A model generated the notes under the pieces. The model searched no databases. It was not told the DNA's origin and saw only the letters and a program-made list of their open reading frames with translations. DNA of 20,366 nucleotides from Elysia marginata (taxonomy: Eukaryota; Mollusca; Gastropoda; Plakobranchidae): positions 156,774 to 177,139 of the forward strand of contig BMAT01003683.1 of the NCBI GenBank assembly GCA_019649035.1, given 5' to 3'. Made by a program: the position numbers and the translations under genes. This document shows, in pieces, positions 1-10,269 of this stretch. Every line of letters starts with the position of its first letter. Within the stretch, counting starts at the first letter, position 1.

Positions 1-61
1 TCATCATCATCATCAGCATTATCATCATTATCATCATTATCATCATCATTATCATCATCTT
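1..61. repeat. imperfect (TCA)n / (ATC)n microsatellite
   Basis: Tandem TCA/ATC trinucleotides interrupted by ATT runs from the left edge up to the TTC-rich tract. The array probably continues outside the window. Confidence 0.9.
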
Positions 62-205
62 CTTCTTCTTGATCTGGTTCTCGTTCCTGTTCTCCTCCTC
101 CTCCTCCTCCTCCTCCTTCTTCTTCTTCTTCTTCTTCTTCTTCTTCTTCTTCTTCTTCTTCTTCTTCTTCTTCTTCTTCTCCTTCTTCTCCTTCTTCTTC
201 TTCGT
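62..205. repeat. polypyrimidine (TCC)n and (TTC)n microsatellite
   Basis: About 140 bp of almost only T and C after a short break. A TCC block at about 91-116 is followed by about 21 uninterrupted TTC units from 117, then mixed TTC/TCC to about 204. On the sense strand of the PKG gene this is GAA/GGA. The poly-Phe open frame across it is an artefact of the repeat. Confidence 0.95.
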
Positions 206-1111
206 CAACGTGGCGTTTTGTCCTTTGCTTTTCTTTTTCTTTTACGTTATAAACAAACTTACACTTTGTTTTTTTTTCTTCTCTAGAAAAAATAATGCTA
301 TTTCACAGGTTTCAAACAATTATCACTAAACTCATTACAGGAAATAGCACCAAGTCACACTTTTTGAAAAAATGTTCTCGCTTTTCACGTTGATTTTTTT
401 CTTACAACATTTACAGATAGCCACGTCAGAACATAACAATTTCATGCCTTTTACATGGCCATCTAGGTGGGAGTTCTTGGACAATGCCATGAAAATTTTA
501 ATGTACAAAGGTTTTACTGCCTAGTAAATTGAGAACAAAACATTGGATGGTTTGGGGGATAAACAAGAAAATATATGTAGTATTTTCTAGTTGTTTTTTT
601 TTAATAGTAACTGCGTTGACAGAACTGTACACGACACCTTACCAAAGCTTAGGAAACTGAATGAAAATGATGCCATAAGTTGATATCATCATTTCCTTAG
701 TAAAAATAATGTAACGTTTCGCGCTAATATACACAGGTACACGCCCACACGAACAAAGTTAATTAATGCTGATTAGTTTTATGAATATTGTGGTGTTTCT
801 AGACTACGTTTCGGCTATGAATGGATTGTTTCGTTTTCGATTCTTTGAGAAAGTTTGACTTCTCCACTGGCTTCCGATTCTTTGAGAAACTTTAACTAAT
901 CAATTGGTTTACATGGCTAGTCATATTTTTTCAAATTTAAAGAACATATACAAATAAAATTCAAATAATTGAGTTCACATTGTATGGTATTAGTCTGTAT
1001 TCTGAAAGAGGAAGCCTTTTTTTTTTTACTTATCTCTGCCTTGTTTTAAAGATTGTTACAATGGGATTAGTGTAAATAATAAGGGCAGCCACTGCGCAAT
1101 AAAATGGTTTT

Positions 1112-1249
1112 AAAGGTATGAAATCATCAGTAAATAGAATTAAGCTTAAATTGGAAAAGCCCGCGATGTCTGCTTTAAGTATGATTTGAAACTTCAACCT
1201 CTAGACGCGTCGGCACCCACCGCCTTGCCACTAAGAGAAGCATGGCTTA
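1112..1249 (-). repeat. tRNA-derived SINE, copy 1
   Basis: Clearly homologous to 17072-17211 in the same orientation, including 23 identical bases at 1210-1232. Read on the minus strand it has an A-box-like TGGCAAGGCGG (complement of 1220-1230) followed by a decayed B-box-like segment, AGTTTCAAATC, as in RNA polymerase III SINEs of tRNA origin. The outer ends are uncertain, and similarity to the other copy may start a little before 1112. Confidence 0.7.
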
Positions 1250-2093
1250 TTTTGATCCTTTCTTACGATGAAAGCCTGTCTTAACGAAGCATCAATGGAG
1301 CGTAAAGATGCTTCCCTACCTAATGTATCCATCTTGACTCAAACATTTCTATTTTTTCATCTGAGGATGGTTTAAATATTGTATTAAGGAAGACCAGGCC
1401 CTTGTCGCCATTCTCATGACAAATTCCCTTCCTTTCTCTTCTTAATGAGTTAAAAATCTAACAAAACCCATAAGGGAAACAAAGACAAAATCCATTCGGC
1501 ATAATTATAATTGTGTCGCGGTGATTTATCGAATCTGTCCTAACCCTGCGAAGACAGTAATAACGGCATGTCATCAAATTACATTTATTTGTATTGCGTT
1601 TTCACCGATTGGTGAAATAATCAAGCGCAAAAACTAATACCACAACCTAACGATTCAGTGCTGTACAACTTATTGGAAAAAAAGTGATTTTCTTGGGGAA
1701 AAAAAGAAGAAAAAAAACACCACTTCGTACGATAAAAAATGCGAAAACATGATGCGTTGGCTATTCATTTCGCAAAACTCTAATTTCAATAATTAAAGCT
1801 GTTATGCCAAAGGTTAATAATAATCTTCATGGAATTGTAAAAAAATGAGCGTTCATCAACATCATGTTGCTGGCACTACGGCTGTATCTAGTAAATTTCA
1901 TTAAGTTTCATCTGCTCCCAGAGATAGAATGGATTGTGTATTTATGTAATGGAGAGAAAACAAAGCAAAAAACTTCCTCGACGATGGAAATACTTTACAT
2001 AATAAATACGACTTTTGTTGGTGACGATAATATGAAAGATAAGCATATTCGGTAAATTCGGTATAACGGCGTTGAAAATAATGACAACTGCAT

Positions 2094-2136
<43 letters not shown>

Positions 2137-2137
2137 A
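2094..2137. repeat. (TGA)n microsatellite
   Basis: About 14 perfect TGA units, with degenerate GATAAT-rich sequence continuing to about 2270. It is the inverse complement motif of the TCA array at the left edge. The poly-Ile open frame on the minus strand is its translation. Confidence 0.95.
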
Positions 2138-2451
2138 ACGCGTCTGTGTTTATTGATGATCAAATTGAATGGTTTTAATGATAAGACCATTCAGATAAAT
2201 ATGCAATAGTGATACTTGATGATTTTCTGGTTGGTGATAATAACGATAATAACGCAGGTGATAATGATAGTTTTTTTGGTAGAAATGGCCATGATTGAAA
2301 CTATAACAATCAGCGTTGTTGAGAGCAGCGAGGTCAAACTGCGCCCGGTCGGTATCCGGCCCAGCAACGCACAAAAAAAATTGGAGACACAAAACTAATA
2401 CAAAGACACACCATTATCACTATAATCACAAGGCTATTGACAGCCGCTTAC

Positions 2452-2523
2452 CCTGCTTTGTCTTCCTCGTCCTCATAAATTTGTTTTAAGTCGTCTAGCG
2501 TGCTGATCAATTGAAGATACGAT
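2452..2523 (-). CDS. PRKG1: PKG exon, C-terminal helix of CNB-B
   Basis: The acceptor CCCCAG ends at 2524 and the donor is GG|GTAAGC. The first base completes Glu (giving DRE), then SYLQLISTLDDLKQIYEDEE and DKA follow, plus two bases of the next codon (Gly). This is the final helix of CNB-B leading to the kinase domain. DRESYLQLISTLDD matches DRxxFxxLIxxLDD of the family. The Tyr in IYEDE aligns, as far as I recall, with the Tyr that caps bound cGMP in vertebrate PRKG1. The linker and catalytic domain are not in the remaining 2.4 kb, so the next intron is longer than 2451 bp. Confidence 0.93.
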
Positions 2524-3107
2524 CTGGGGAAAAAAACCAACAAAACACTCTCATGTTATTTACATAAATCACGTCAAAGCCTGTATTATATATTTCATCA
2601 TAAATGGGCGGACAAATACACTAAAATGAAACATATACTAATAATATGTATTTTTAAGGAGATTGTAACTAAAAATCAAAATATCTTTTTAGCGTTGATC
2701 TGGCCACTATATTCTTTTAGCGTGTATCTATTACAACTTTTTTCTCTTTGCTATGCGTTCAAAATCCTCTTAAAGGATGAGAATAATAGGGCCATTATTT
2801 TGTTCCCTTTAAATGCGTCAATAATCCAATATAGGGGTTTAAGGAAGGCTAGATATTCAAACATAAAGCAAAAAGAAACTCATTGACAGAATGATAAATG
2901 TATCTATAACTAGAGAAAATGTGTGGATAAACTTGGACCAGATAGAGAGAAAGAGGAAAGTAAAATGAAGACAGTGGAAGGTTAAAGGTGTTTGATCGGT
3001 GACGAAGAAAGTTGAAGGCATGCTGGGAAACTTCGATATCAATCGGCAAGAAGAAGAGAAACAAAACAAAAAAAAAGAAAAAAAAGATGAACTTGCGACT
3101 AACTTAC
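2524..3107 (-). other. PKG intron, 584 bp
   Basis: The shortest complete intron, from donor GTAAGT to acceptor CCCCAG. It is AT-rich, with an A/purine-rich tract at about 3060-3085 close to the donor. I see no repeat family or gene in it. Confidence 0.85.
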
Positions 3108-3179
3108 TCTCTGTCTATTACCAGGCAGTCTACACCTGAAGCATCGGCGGAGATAATATTGGCTGTACGTACATCCTCT
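3108..3179 (-). CDS. PRKG1: PKG exon, CNB-B second half of cassette
   Basis: The acceptor TTCCAG ends at 3180 and the donor is GA|GTAAGT. The first base completes Gly, then EDVRTANIISADASGVDCLV and IDR follow, ending with two bases of a Glu codon. Together with the previous exon it gives FGERALLGEDVRTAN, the complete CNB-B cassette with the Arg and cGMP-preferring Thr intact. The SGVDCLVIDR stretch has one residue more than vertebrate PRKG1 (VTCLVIDR), like the insect foraging protein as I remember it. Confidence 0.95.
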
Positions 3180-5227
3180 CTGGAATAGACAGAGTAAATT
3201 ACAATAATGATACAACGATATAGTCAAAGCCGAACAAGAATAAGTGAGTTCACTCACACCAAATAGAGCTAAGAGTTAAATGGTTGATTTCTATACTTCC
3301 ACCAAAAAAATATTCTATGAACCATTCGGCACTGAATCCGATAGAGGTTTGTACTCATTAAACCATCCAGAAACATTTAAATCTTGAATTTGTTAAGTTC
3401 TGATTTCAGAGCCTTGTTTTCCTTCCTACAATGTTAAGTGTTCTTGTAGTTCTATACATTACCACGTTATCCTCTTGTTATGGACAAAAAGACCTAGAGG
3501 TAGAGATCTTACATTATTTTGTTCGAGTTGAAAACTCGTTCTAAGAAAAAGTATTGGCTGTTTTATGTGATCAGGCTTTTAAGCTTCAGTTTGAAATAAA
3601 ACGGTTTAAAACAAACCAGCCGTTGTACCTTCACTGTATATTTGTCTCAGACAGTTCAAGGCAGTTATCAAGAGCAAATAGAAAGGTTAACTGATACTCT
3701 AAAATATTTCCCAGCTCAAAAGCAAGTTCGAGTAATATTTAGGCCTTAACTGATTTTAGTTGGCATATATGTAAAATTTAAAGCAAAAAAAAAAGTACTT
3801 GGAGGCTGGTTACTGAAACGGAACTGATAAACAAAAAGATAATGACAAAGAAAAAACACAATTATAGCGAAATTAAAACAAAAAGAAAAAAAACGTAAAT
3901 TGTTAAGCGCTATCTCGTGAGAATATATAGATAAACCTGCTGGCGTCTTCATAACACTATTTTGCATAATGTTAACACTCGTCTGAATGGTGCTCGATTT
4001 CTTTAAAATGCTAAAAGCAGTATTTTCCCCCAGGTTTTTGCGTTTATTCTAATTGTAATTATCCTCAAGTGTAAACATTTCCTTTCCACCAGATTAACAT
4101 GAAATCAGCTTTTAGATGCTATCTTTTTTTTTTAAACCAAATGTATCTTTACCAGCATCATACTGCAGGTGCGCAAGCCCCCGGTTTCTGGGTTGTTTCT
4201 TTCAAATACTTGTCATATCTCAGATCTCATATTTCTTTAAGTAATTATAATCTTGACATTTATATTCGCAAAGAAATAACAAGTTTCTCACAAGTTGTCG
4301 AAAATGGAACATTTTTTGGAGTGGGGGGGGGTGCAAACTTTTACGCCGAGCACATCATAAAAAGCAGGAAATGTCTGTCGTGTTGCCATGTTTACACAGA
4401 AAAAAAGTATCACCTCGTCTTACTTTGTCCAATGCCGCAATTCTCTCTTTGAACTTAGCAGTTAGTCTTATCCACAATCAACAAGATTTCATTGAAAAAA
4501 TCACTCGCTCAAATACGTATAAAACGATCACAGAAAAGTTTGAACATGTACCAATTCGCACACAAATTACAATAATGAGAGGAATAATTACAGTGAGACC
4601 TGGACAAAGCCGACGTCTTCTTGGCACTCACATTCTGAGAGAGTTGATTAAAGCCATTAAAGAAAGGACAAAATAAGAAAGTGCGACTTCATTGGGCTAG
4701 CCTTCAGATAAGTATTTTCTTTACAGGTGTTAATTTAAAATGAAACTCTCTGTAGAAATTCAGTTCAGCTGATATACCAAAAACAATCCCATAAAGAAAA
4801 AATTAAAAGTTAACTAGAATCACTAACCCGAAATGGTGCAAAGAAATGGTTGGGTAGAACTTGAGTAATACCCACCCATATATTATTTCATGACGAATTT
4901 GAAAAAGAAAAAAAACTATTGGAGATCCGACATAATGAATAAATTAACTATAGTTCTGCGCTGTGGCGACACGGTAAAATCTATGCATCTTTGATTTGCA
5001 TGGCGATGGGTGCCAAAGCTACTATGTATATATAAGTTGGTGGTTCGAATCTTACCAGCTGAAAGCAATGCCGCAGACAGTTTTCTTTTTGAGCTTACCT
5101 CATTTCAGTGCTAGTTGTTATAACTATCCATGCCAATTGTTCCTGGATATCCCAAAGGCTAGAAAACTGATAAAAAGTTAACTAAACACAAGAGCTAACT
5201 TGTTGAAAAATACAAGTGCTAACTTAC
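3180..5227 (-). other. PKG intron, 2048 bp
   Basis: This intron splits the CNB-B phosphate-binding cassette. It contains a SINE copy (about 4960-5075) and a 9-base G run at 4323-4331. The plus-strand open frames at 4099-4452 and 4371-4676 resemble no family I know and are probably chance. Confidence 0.85.
4960..5075 (+). repeat. tRNA-derived SINE, copy 3 (divergent)
   Basis: Read on the plus strand, GGCGATGGGTGCCAAAGC (from 5002) and the canonical B-box-like GGTTCGAATC at 5042-5051, followed by TGAAAGCA, match in order the minus-strand reading of the copies at 1112-1249 and 17072-17211. It is in the opposite orientation to them. The boundaries are approximate. Confidence 0.6.
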
Positions 5228-5322
5228 CCGAGCAACGCTCTCTCTCCGAAGAAATCTCCCTTCTGTAAGAGTCGTATAACTTGCTCCTCTTGTGTTTTAG
5301 AGTTGCGCTTGGTCACTTTGAC
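5228..5322 (-). CDS. PRKG1: PKG exon, CNB-B core, first half of cassette
   Basis: The acceptor TACCAG ends at 5323 and the donor is GG|GTAAGT, a consensus donor. The exon encodes VKVTKRNSKTQEEQVIRLLQ then KGDFFGERALL, plus two bases of a Gly codon. KGDFFGERALLG is the first half of the phosphate-binding cassette of CNB-B. The Ile-Arg in VIRLLQ aligns with the Leu-Arg pair that, as I recall from PRKG1 structures, contacts the guanine of cGMP. The TQEEQ stretch is the variable loop between strands and resembles the foraging version more than the vertebrate one. The cassette itself is cut by the following intron. Confidence 0.95.
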
Positions 5323-5467
5323 CTGGTATAGTAAAACAAAAGAAAAAAAACACAATTTCATCCAATACTGACAATTGTTAGGGATTGATTTGTATTGAAA
5401 ATTCGTATCATAAACGATACAAATTTAACATATATGATTTCAGTAAGTATTAATGCCTGCTGCCATA

Positions 5468-5514
5468 TCTCTCCCCCCCCCTTCTCTCTCTCACACACAC
5501 TATATCTCCCTCTT
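5468..5514. repeat. compound C / CT / CA microsatellite
   Basis: A run of nine or so C is followed by CT dinucleotides, a short CA run and another CT-rich block. It is simple-sequence DNA on the complement of the PKG sense strand. Confidence 0.8.
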
Positions 5515-7084
5515 TTTTATATTATCTAGTAATCGCAATTCGAAAACCCAGCTAACATAGGAAATTTTCATGAGATTAACTTAGTTTAATACTTGTTTTT
5601 TATGGATTTTCAAACTTCAAAGCAAGAATGATTGGTTTTTTTAGGAGTTTGACATTGAGAAACGAAACTGCCTGTAGCTCAGAATGGGCCCAAAGGGTCT
5701 TTAGTTTGGTTTTTGGTATTGGTGTCGCTATTATCAATTTTCTTTTTACAGATTGTTGTTTTCCTTTCTGTTTATAACAAATACACTAACCTGTGTCTAC
5801 TCTAGATATCATTTTCTGAGTAGAACAATGTACCCTATTGCTATGGATTTAGTGTTTATTTTCTTCAACCTAATAGGTTCACAGGAATGTTACCTAATAG
5901 CTTAAAAACGATGGGACTGTTTCAGGACTAATCTCTCATGTGTGGAAAATTCAGAAGGTGGGATCACCAGCGAACTCTTCTTTGGGCAAGGTAGTTTATT
6001 CGAATAGCTCTGGTGCTGAATCTAAGCCTAAAAACTCACCATTGTTCAAGGGGAACTACTCTTAAAGAATTTTTATAAGGTTTATGAAACAGTCCCTTAG
6101 CCACCGAACACTTTCGACTTTTGAATTTGGGTCTTTATCTGCTGATAGAAAGGCCTACCCGAAATAAATTTCATTTTTTGTTGTCGTTTGAAAGATTTAA
6201 ATTAAAACAATGTCCTATATCAAACATGCCATCCTCTGCCTGTTCCTCAATATAATTTAACACCGAACAGTGCAGATATCGAGGACTAAATGCACAAAAA
6301 TCACCACTTCCTTGTTTGTTTTTGTTTTGTTTTTTTTTCGTTTATTTTGCATGTGTACCTGATTCCAGGAAAGTTTCCTCTGTACTTTCAATAACCTTTT
6401 TTTTATTGAATGAGAGGAAAACAAGGTGGGAAGTGGAGTTAACCTCTTCTTTTCACCAGATTGACACGACTAATTTTGCTTAACTTGTTCATTGTCAACA
6501 ATATTTCTGATCTAAATCTACGTCCCACCTTGGAAAAGACCACCTCTTTCACCTTCCTATTACAGAATGCGCACCCACTTGTGTGGCACGATAGGCAAAA
6601 AAGTACATAGCTTAAAGAAAACGCTCTTTAGAATACTTTTGATGCACAGTTCCGCACCAGTAGGTACATTTTATGTCAGAACCGTTGGACAAAATCCGAT
6701 CCTTACGTCCGAAAACGCCGCCATAAAAACAAATTTCATCCACTCCTTTAAGTCTGGAAACTTCAATATCATCTTCAAGCCAATGAAGTTATGATCTATA
6801 CCCTTTTCTAATTTTATAAGTTTAGGCGTTTCTTGCAGATCAGCTATAAGATTAGAAAAGAATAGAGTCTGCCTACTCGGCTTCAGCAGTTGATTGGAAG
6901 AATCGAAAGTAAGTGAATGTTAGACTTTTCCTATAATTATATATTAAAAACTGGCATTTCCTGAACACAAAAAAACCCCAACCAAATTCGGCTAAATATC
7001 GGTCGGAAGCCTCCTTGGAAGAGGAAAATCGTTGTGCGTTGGGCCAGCAACCCACCATGTAAAAAGAGATTAGCTACAGAAACA

Positions 7085-7240
7085 CCAACAACAAATACTC
7101 GGGCAGATTATTATGCCCACCATGAAGGTGAAAGGCCAAACCCGCAAGGAGAGCCAGGAAGGATTTGGAACGAGCTCAGTTGGCTCGCCAAGGACAGATG
7201 TCAATGGAGGAAGTTTGTATGCTGTAAAAAGGACTATGGA
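7085..7240 (+). pseudogene. LINE ORF2 3'-end relic
   Basis: The plus-strand frame of the open reading frame 7034-7243 ends in ELSWLAKDRCQWRKFV. This matches the C-terminal pattern of many animal non-LTR retrotransposon ORF2 proteins, in which a GRP..TW segment is followed by L(A/S)xDRxxWRxFV near the stop codon. An upstream GEPGRIW could be the remains of the GRP..TW part. Only this tail is recognisable. No reverse transcriptase or endonuclease domain is attached, so I read it as a 5'-truncated, decayed insertion. The call rests on a short motif, so the family (CR1-like, jockey-like or other) is undetermined. Confidence 0.5.
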
Positions 7241-7766
7241 TAACTAGATCTTACATCAGTTCTTTCAGAAAACCTGGAACATATATATTTGTCTTAGTTA
7301 AAACAACCCACAGACGTGGATATAACGGTAACTCTATCTTAGAGAAATAATTATATCTGCGTGTAACGGAGCAGCCGCCGCTTCTGCACAAAAAATAGGA
7401 AAACTAATATTATCTTCTTCAGAAGAATAGTAAACCCAAAAAGGCGATTTGCAGAAAGTCTTGTATATCAGAATATAAAACGATTTAGTTGCCATTTGCA
7501 TTCTTTGTCCTTTAATTTTGAATTTTACATACACAAATCAATAGAAACGTGCAAGCATGGTCTTGCTGTTTACTCAGAAATACAGATAACTTTACACCGT
7601 AACAACAACGCTGTCAACATTCGTAGATTAATGCAATCTGTACTGAGCAGAACTTCAAAACACTGTGGAAATTAGCTGCGACCATCCAAGGTTTTAAATT
7701 ATTTAATAGATTTTGTGTACTCGCTCTTCAATTAGCTAAAAACCTGATGGGCTTGCGAAAACATAA

Positions 7767-8074
7767 GACTCATACGATACTTGAAAGCAAACACTTGTGA
7801 CTCATACGATACTTGAAAGCAACAACTTAAGACTCATACAAAACTTGAAAGCAACAACTTAAGACTCATACGATACTTGAAAGCAATAACTTGTGACTCA
7901 TACGATACTTGAAAGCAATAACTTGAGACTCATACAATACTTGAAAGCAACAACTTAAGACTCATGCAATACTTGAAAGCAACAACTTAAGACTCATGCA
8001 ATACTTGAAAGTAATAACTTGAGACTCATAAAATACTTGAAGGCAACAACTTAAGACTCATACAATACTTGAAA
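7767..8074. repeat. 32-bp minisatellite, about 9.6 copies
   Basis: Nine complete head-to-tail 32-bp units, each starting GACTCATACNATACTTGAAA, plus a 20-bp partial unit. There is no length variation and only scattered substitutions. Unit ends alternate between CTTAA and CTTGT/CTTGA. Where a unit ends in TGT, the junction creates a perfect AP-1 consensus TGACTCA (7798-7804 and 7894-7900). There are no spacers, so this is not a CRISPR array. Confidence 0.97.
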
Positions 8075-8234
8075 CCTGGTGCTTTACGTAGAAGTGCTAG
8101 GGCGAAAGCTGATGTACCTTAATTTCAAGATGAGATACCAATACAAATCATTGGGCATCAGGAAACTTTGGCTTGAGGAGATTGACGATGCTAACTTAAC
8201 AGGGAAGAAATATGTATAAGAAGATGAAGTGGCT

Positions 8235-8258
8235 GGGGGGAGGGGGGAGGGCTGAGGG
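8235..8258 (+). other. G-quadruplex-forming motif
   Basis: Four G runs of 6, 6, 3 and 3 bases are separated by loops of 1, 1 and 4 bases, which satisfies the usual G3+N1-7 pattern. It lies on the template strand of the PKG gene within an intron. Confidence 0.7.
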
Positions 8259-8330
8259 AGACATTACTGGAAATTAAAGTCCGGTACCAACGATTCAATC
8301 TTTCCAGTAGTGCAAAGAAAAACATCACTG

Positions 8331-8670
8331 CTAAGTATTTAAACCCTCGACCGGAATTTCACTTAATGATCTCGGGCCAAACGAGAGATCAAGAAGGATG
8401 AAGCCAGGGGTAGATCTAAACAGCCGCGAATCTCTTGATGGTTTTCCAGCGGAATTTATTGCTGTACCAGACCCAGGTAAAGACACCTCCTGTCCGTCAT
8501 CTGGTGGGTCTGGCCCCGAGGCTTGTGATCGGGCAGCTACACCGGAAAAGGAGACTGTTAAGTTTAGGCATCCAAAGACTTCGTGTGAGGGCCTCACGTA
8601 TAGCCTCAAAACCATTTTAAGTTCTAGTTACTGTCATGATATTATTCTACCTGCTCCAAAGCTGGTATGA
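8331..8670. other. GC-richer island open on both strands, unidentified
   Basis: This stretch is visibly richer in G and C than the AT-rich intron around it. It has a 94-codon open frame on the minus strand (8331-8615) and a 90-codon frame on the plus strand (8398-8670). The minus-strand product is Pro/Gly/Ser-rich (for example SGPDPPDDGQEVSLPGSG). I do not recognise either product and see no conserved PKG exon in it. It could be a transposon fragment, an internal promoter or an exon of another transcript. Confidence 0.35.
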
Positions 8671-9116
8671 TAATTAACACTATTAATGCGTCAGTCATTA
8701 CATGTATAATCATTGTAGATTCTGTTTTAACCATAATAATTATTGCTGTTACGATTATCTAATTTTTTTCTTTCACATTCTGTATCAATATGATTATTAC
8801 GTCCTTGCATCATATATAGGTTTCAAAGGTTTCAGATGTATGTAAGGTAGGTCTATAGCGAATGGTGACAATAAAAAGAAATTTGAAGTTGCACCAATAC
8901 AAATAAAAAAAACTGTTTTGTACCCAGAAATAATAAGTTCCGTCCATGACAGGATAGACTTTGAATTTCTGATATATCCACACACACACACACAAATTTA
9001 AACCAGTGGAAGTTACAGGCTTGTACAGATTTTTTTTCCGGAGTAGCGAAAGTACACGTGAAATAGATAAGATAGACTAGATCTAAATCTTAGGAACAAA
9101 TTAGCAAAGCACGTAC

Positions 9117-9194
9117 CTTTCCTTTAGCGATGATATAGAAGGTGTCTCCTCTGGCTCCCTGTCGTATAATGTAGTCGCCGTTGTTGTAATGGGC
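9117..9194 (-). CDS. PRKG1: PKG exon, CNB-B first strands
   Basis: A 78-nt exon of 26 complete codons, phase 0 at both ends. The acceptor CCGACAG ends at 9195 and the donor is AAG|GTACGT. It encodes [20 protein letters not shown] followed by IIAKGK. The [15 protein letters not shown] segment is the conserved early beta-barrel of the second cGMP site in PKG1/foraging proteins. Because both ends are phase 0 and the length is divisible by three, skipping it would not shift the frame. I see no evidence that this happens. Confidence 0.95.
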
Positions 9195-10269
9195 CTGTCG
9201 GGGGGAATATTAAAATTTAATATTTAACACATCAATCATAGTATACGTGCACTGAAAATACAATAGCTTTTAAGGGTGTAATGGGAATGTTTGAAACTGG
9301 GGACAGTAAGCGGTTGGCAGATAAACTTTTAAGGACCACATTAATACAAAAGTATACACACTTTTGATGTCAAATATAGTCAAGATTCAACCTATTACGT
9401 TATTATGGCTAACATTCACAAAAAATGTTACTTTTAATATCCCGTTTAAATCTTGATGATTTAAACTAAGTAGCTTAGATCTTCAAGGAAACAAATTAGC
9501 CCTGGTACTAATCTTTTCAGATTAAAAAAAACATCCGCTTGCTGGGTAAAAGTGGAGAAAAAACGTGCAGAAATGTTTAATCTAAGAGGTTTTGCCATTT
9601 TCAAAGTAAAGTTTGTGACGTTCTTGCACTTAGCAAAAGGAAACTTGGAAGAGATTGATTATCAACATTACTTTTATCTAATAATCGTAGATGTCAGAAA
9701 CATCTTGGCGTAGGTAGGTGTATAAAATATAAAAGTAAAAAAAATTAATATTTAAAAATACAGCTAGTTTTGCCTTATCTTGTGATACGTTCTTTTTTAC
9801 TAACCCAGTCCACCAAAACAAGCAATAAATTCGAAAAACAATCACGAAAAAGCTTATCGCTTCAGTTCACATATAGATTACGCTGAATTCATTTCAAAAT
9901 TAAGATATCAATGATTTTAGACTGTTTAAGATTTGGATGAAGAATTTTTTAAAAATATTGGATGAACGTTAAGTAAATGTGCAACAACCTCTGCTACCCG
10001 GTACTAATAACTAAACACAAGGACCTACATCCGTCCCTAGTCAGTAACAAAACTGTCACATGTGTTTCTTTGTTTGCACCATTTAAAAAAACTTTTTTTT
10101 GGTATTTTGTCTGTTTTGCTTTCGTGCGTCTACTAATAGAAATGAATAATAAGTTTTATTTATTTTTGTTGTTTTTCTAGTGCATGGTAAAGTCGATAAC
10201 TTAGATGTTTCCTTTGTATTTTCAGAGCTGTAGAGCTATCCTACTTATATTTTGATTGGTTCTGCATAT

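Larger units (their letters stand above)
1..2451 (-). other. intron after the last PKG exon seen (partial)
   Basis: The stretch to the left edge lies inside the intron that follows the CNB-B exons. It holds ATC and TTC microsatellites at the left edge, one SINE copy (1112-1249), a short imperfect duplication (838-856 and 875-893 share 18 of 19 bases) and a TGA array at 2094-2137. No kinase-domain exon is recognisable on either strand. Longer open frames here are microsatellite translations or chance. Confidence 0.7.
5323..9116 (-). other. PKG intron, 3794 bp
   Basis: The longest complete intron. It holds a C/CT/CA compound microsatellite (about 5468-5514), a LINE 3'-end relic (about 7085-7240), a 32-bp minisatellite (7767-8074), a G-quadruplex motif (8235-8258), a GC-richer island open on both strands (8331-8670) and a short CA run (8979-8994). 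Perfect 10-bp inverted repeats at 6422-6431 and 6523-6532 are unexplained. The stretch 5515-6420 shows nothing recognisable. Confidence 0.85.

Noticed and set aside
69..329. Open frame with a poly-Phe stretch
   Set aside because: It is a translation of the TTC microsatellite. It has no homology, and the frame depends on the repeat.
1942..2190. Open frame with a poly-Ile stretch
   Set aside because: It is a translation of the TGA/ATC array.
4099..4676. Two overlapping plus-strand open frames of 117 and 101 codons
   Set aside because: No recognisable domain, no splice or promoter context and ordinary AT-rich composition. They are probably chance frames in an intron.
7767..8074. CRISPR-like look of regularly spaced repeats
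   Set aside because: The units are directly adjacent with no unique spacers, in a eukaryotic intron. This is a minisatellite.
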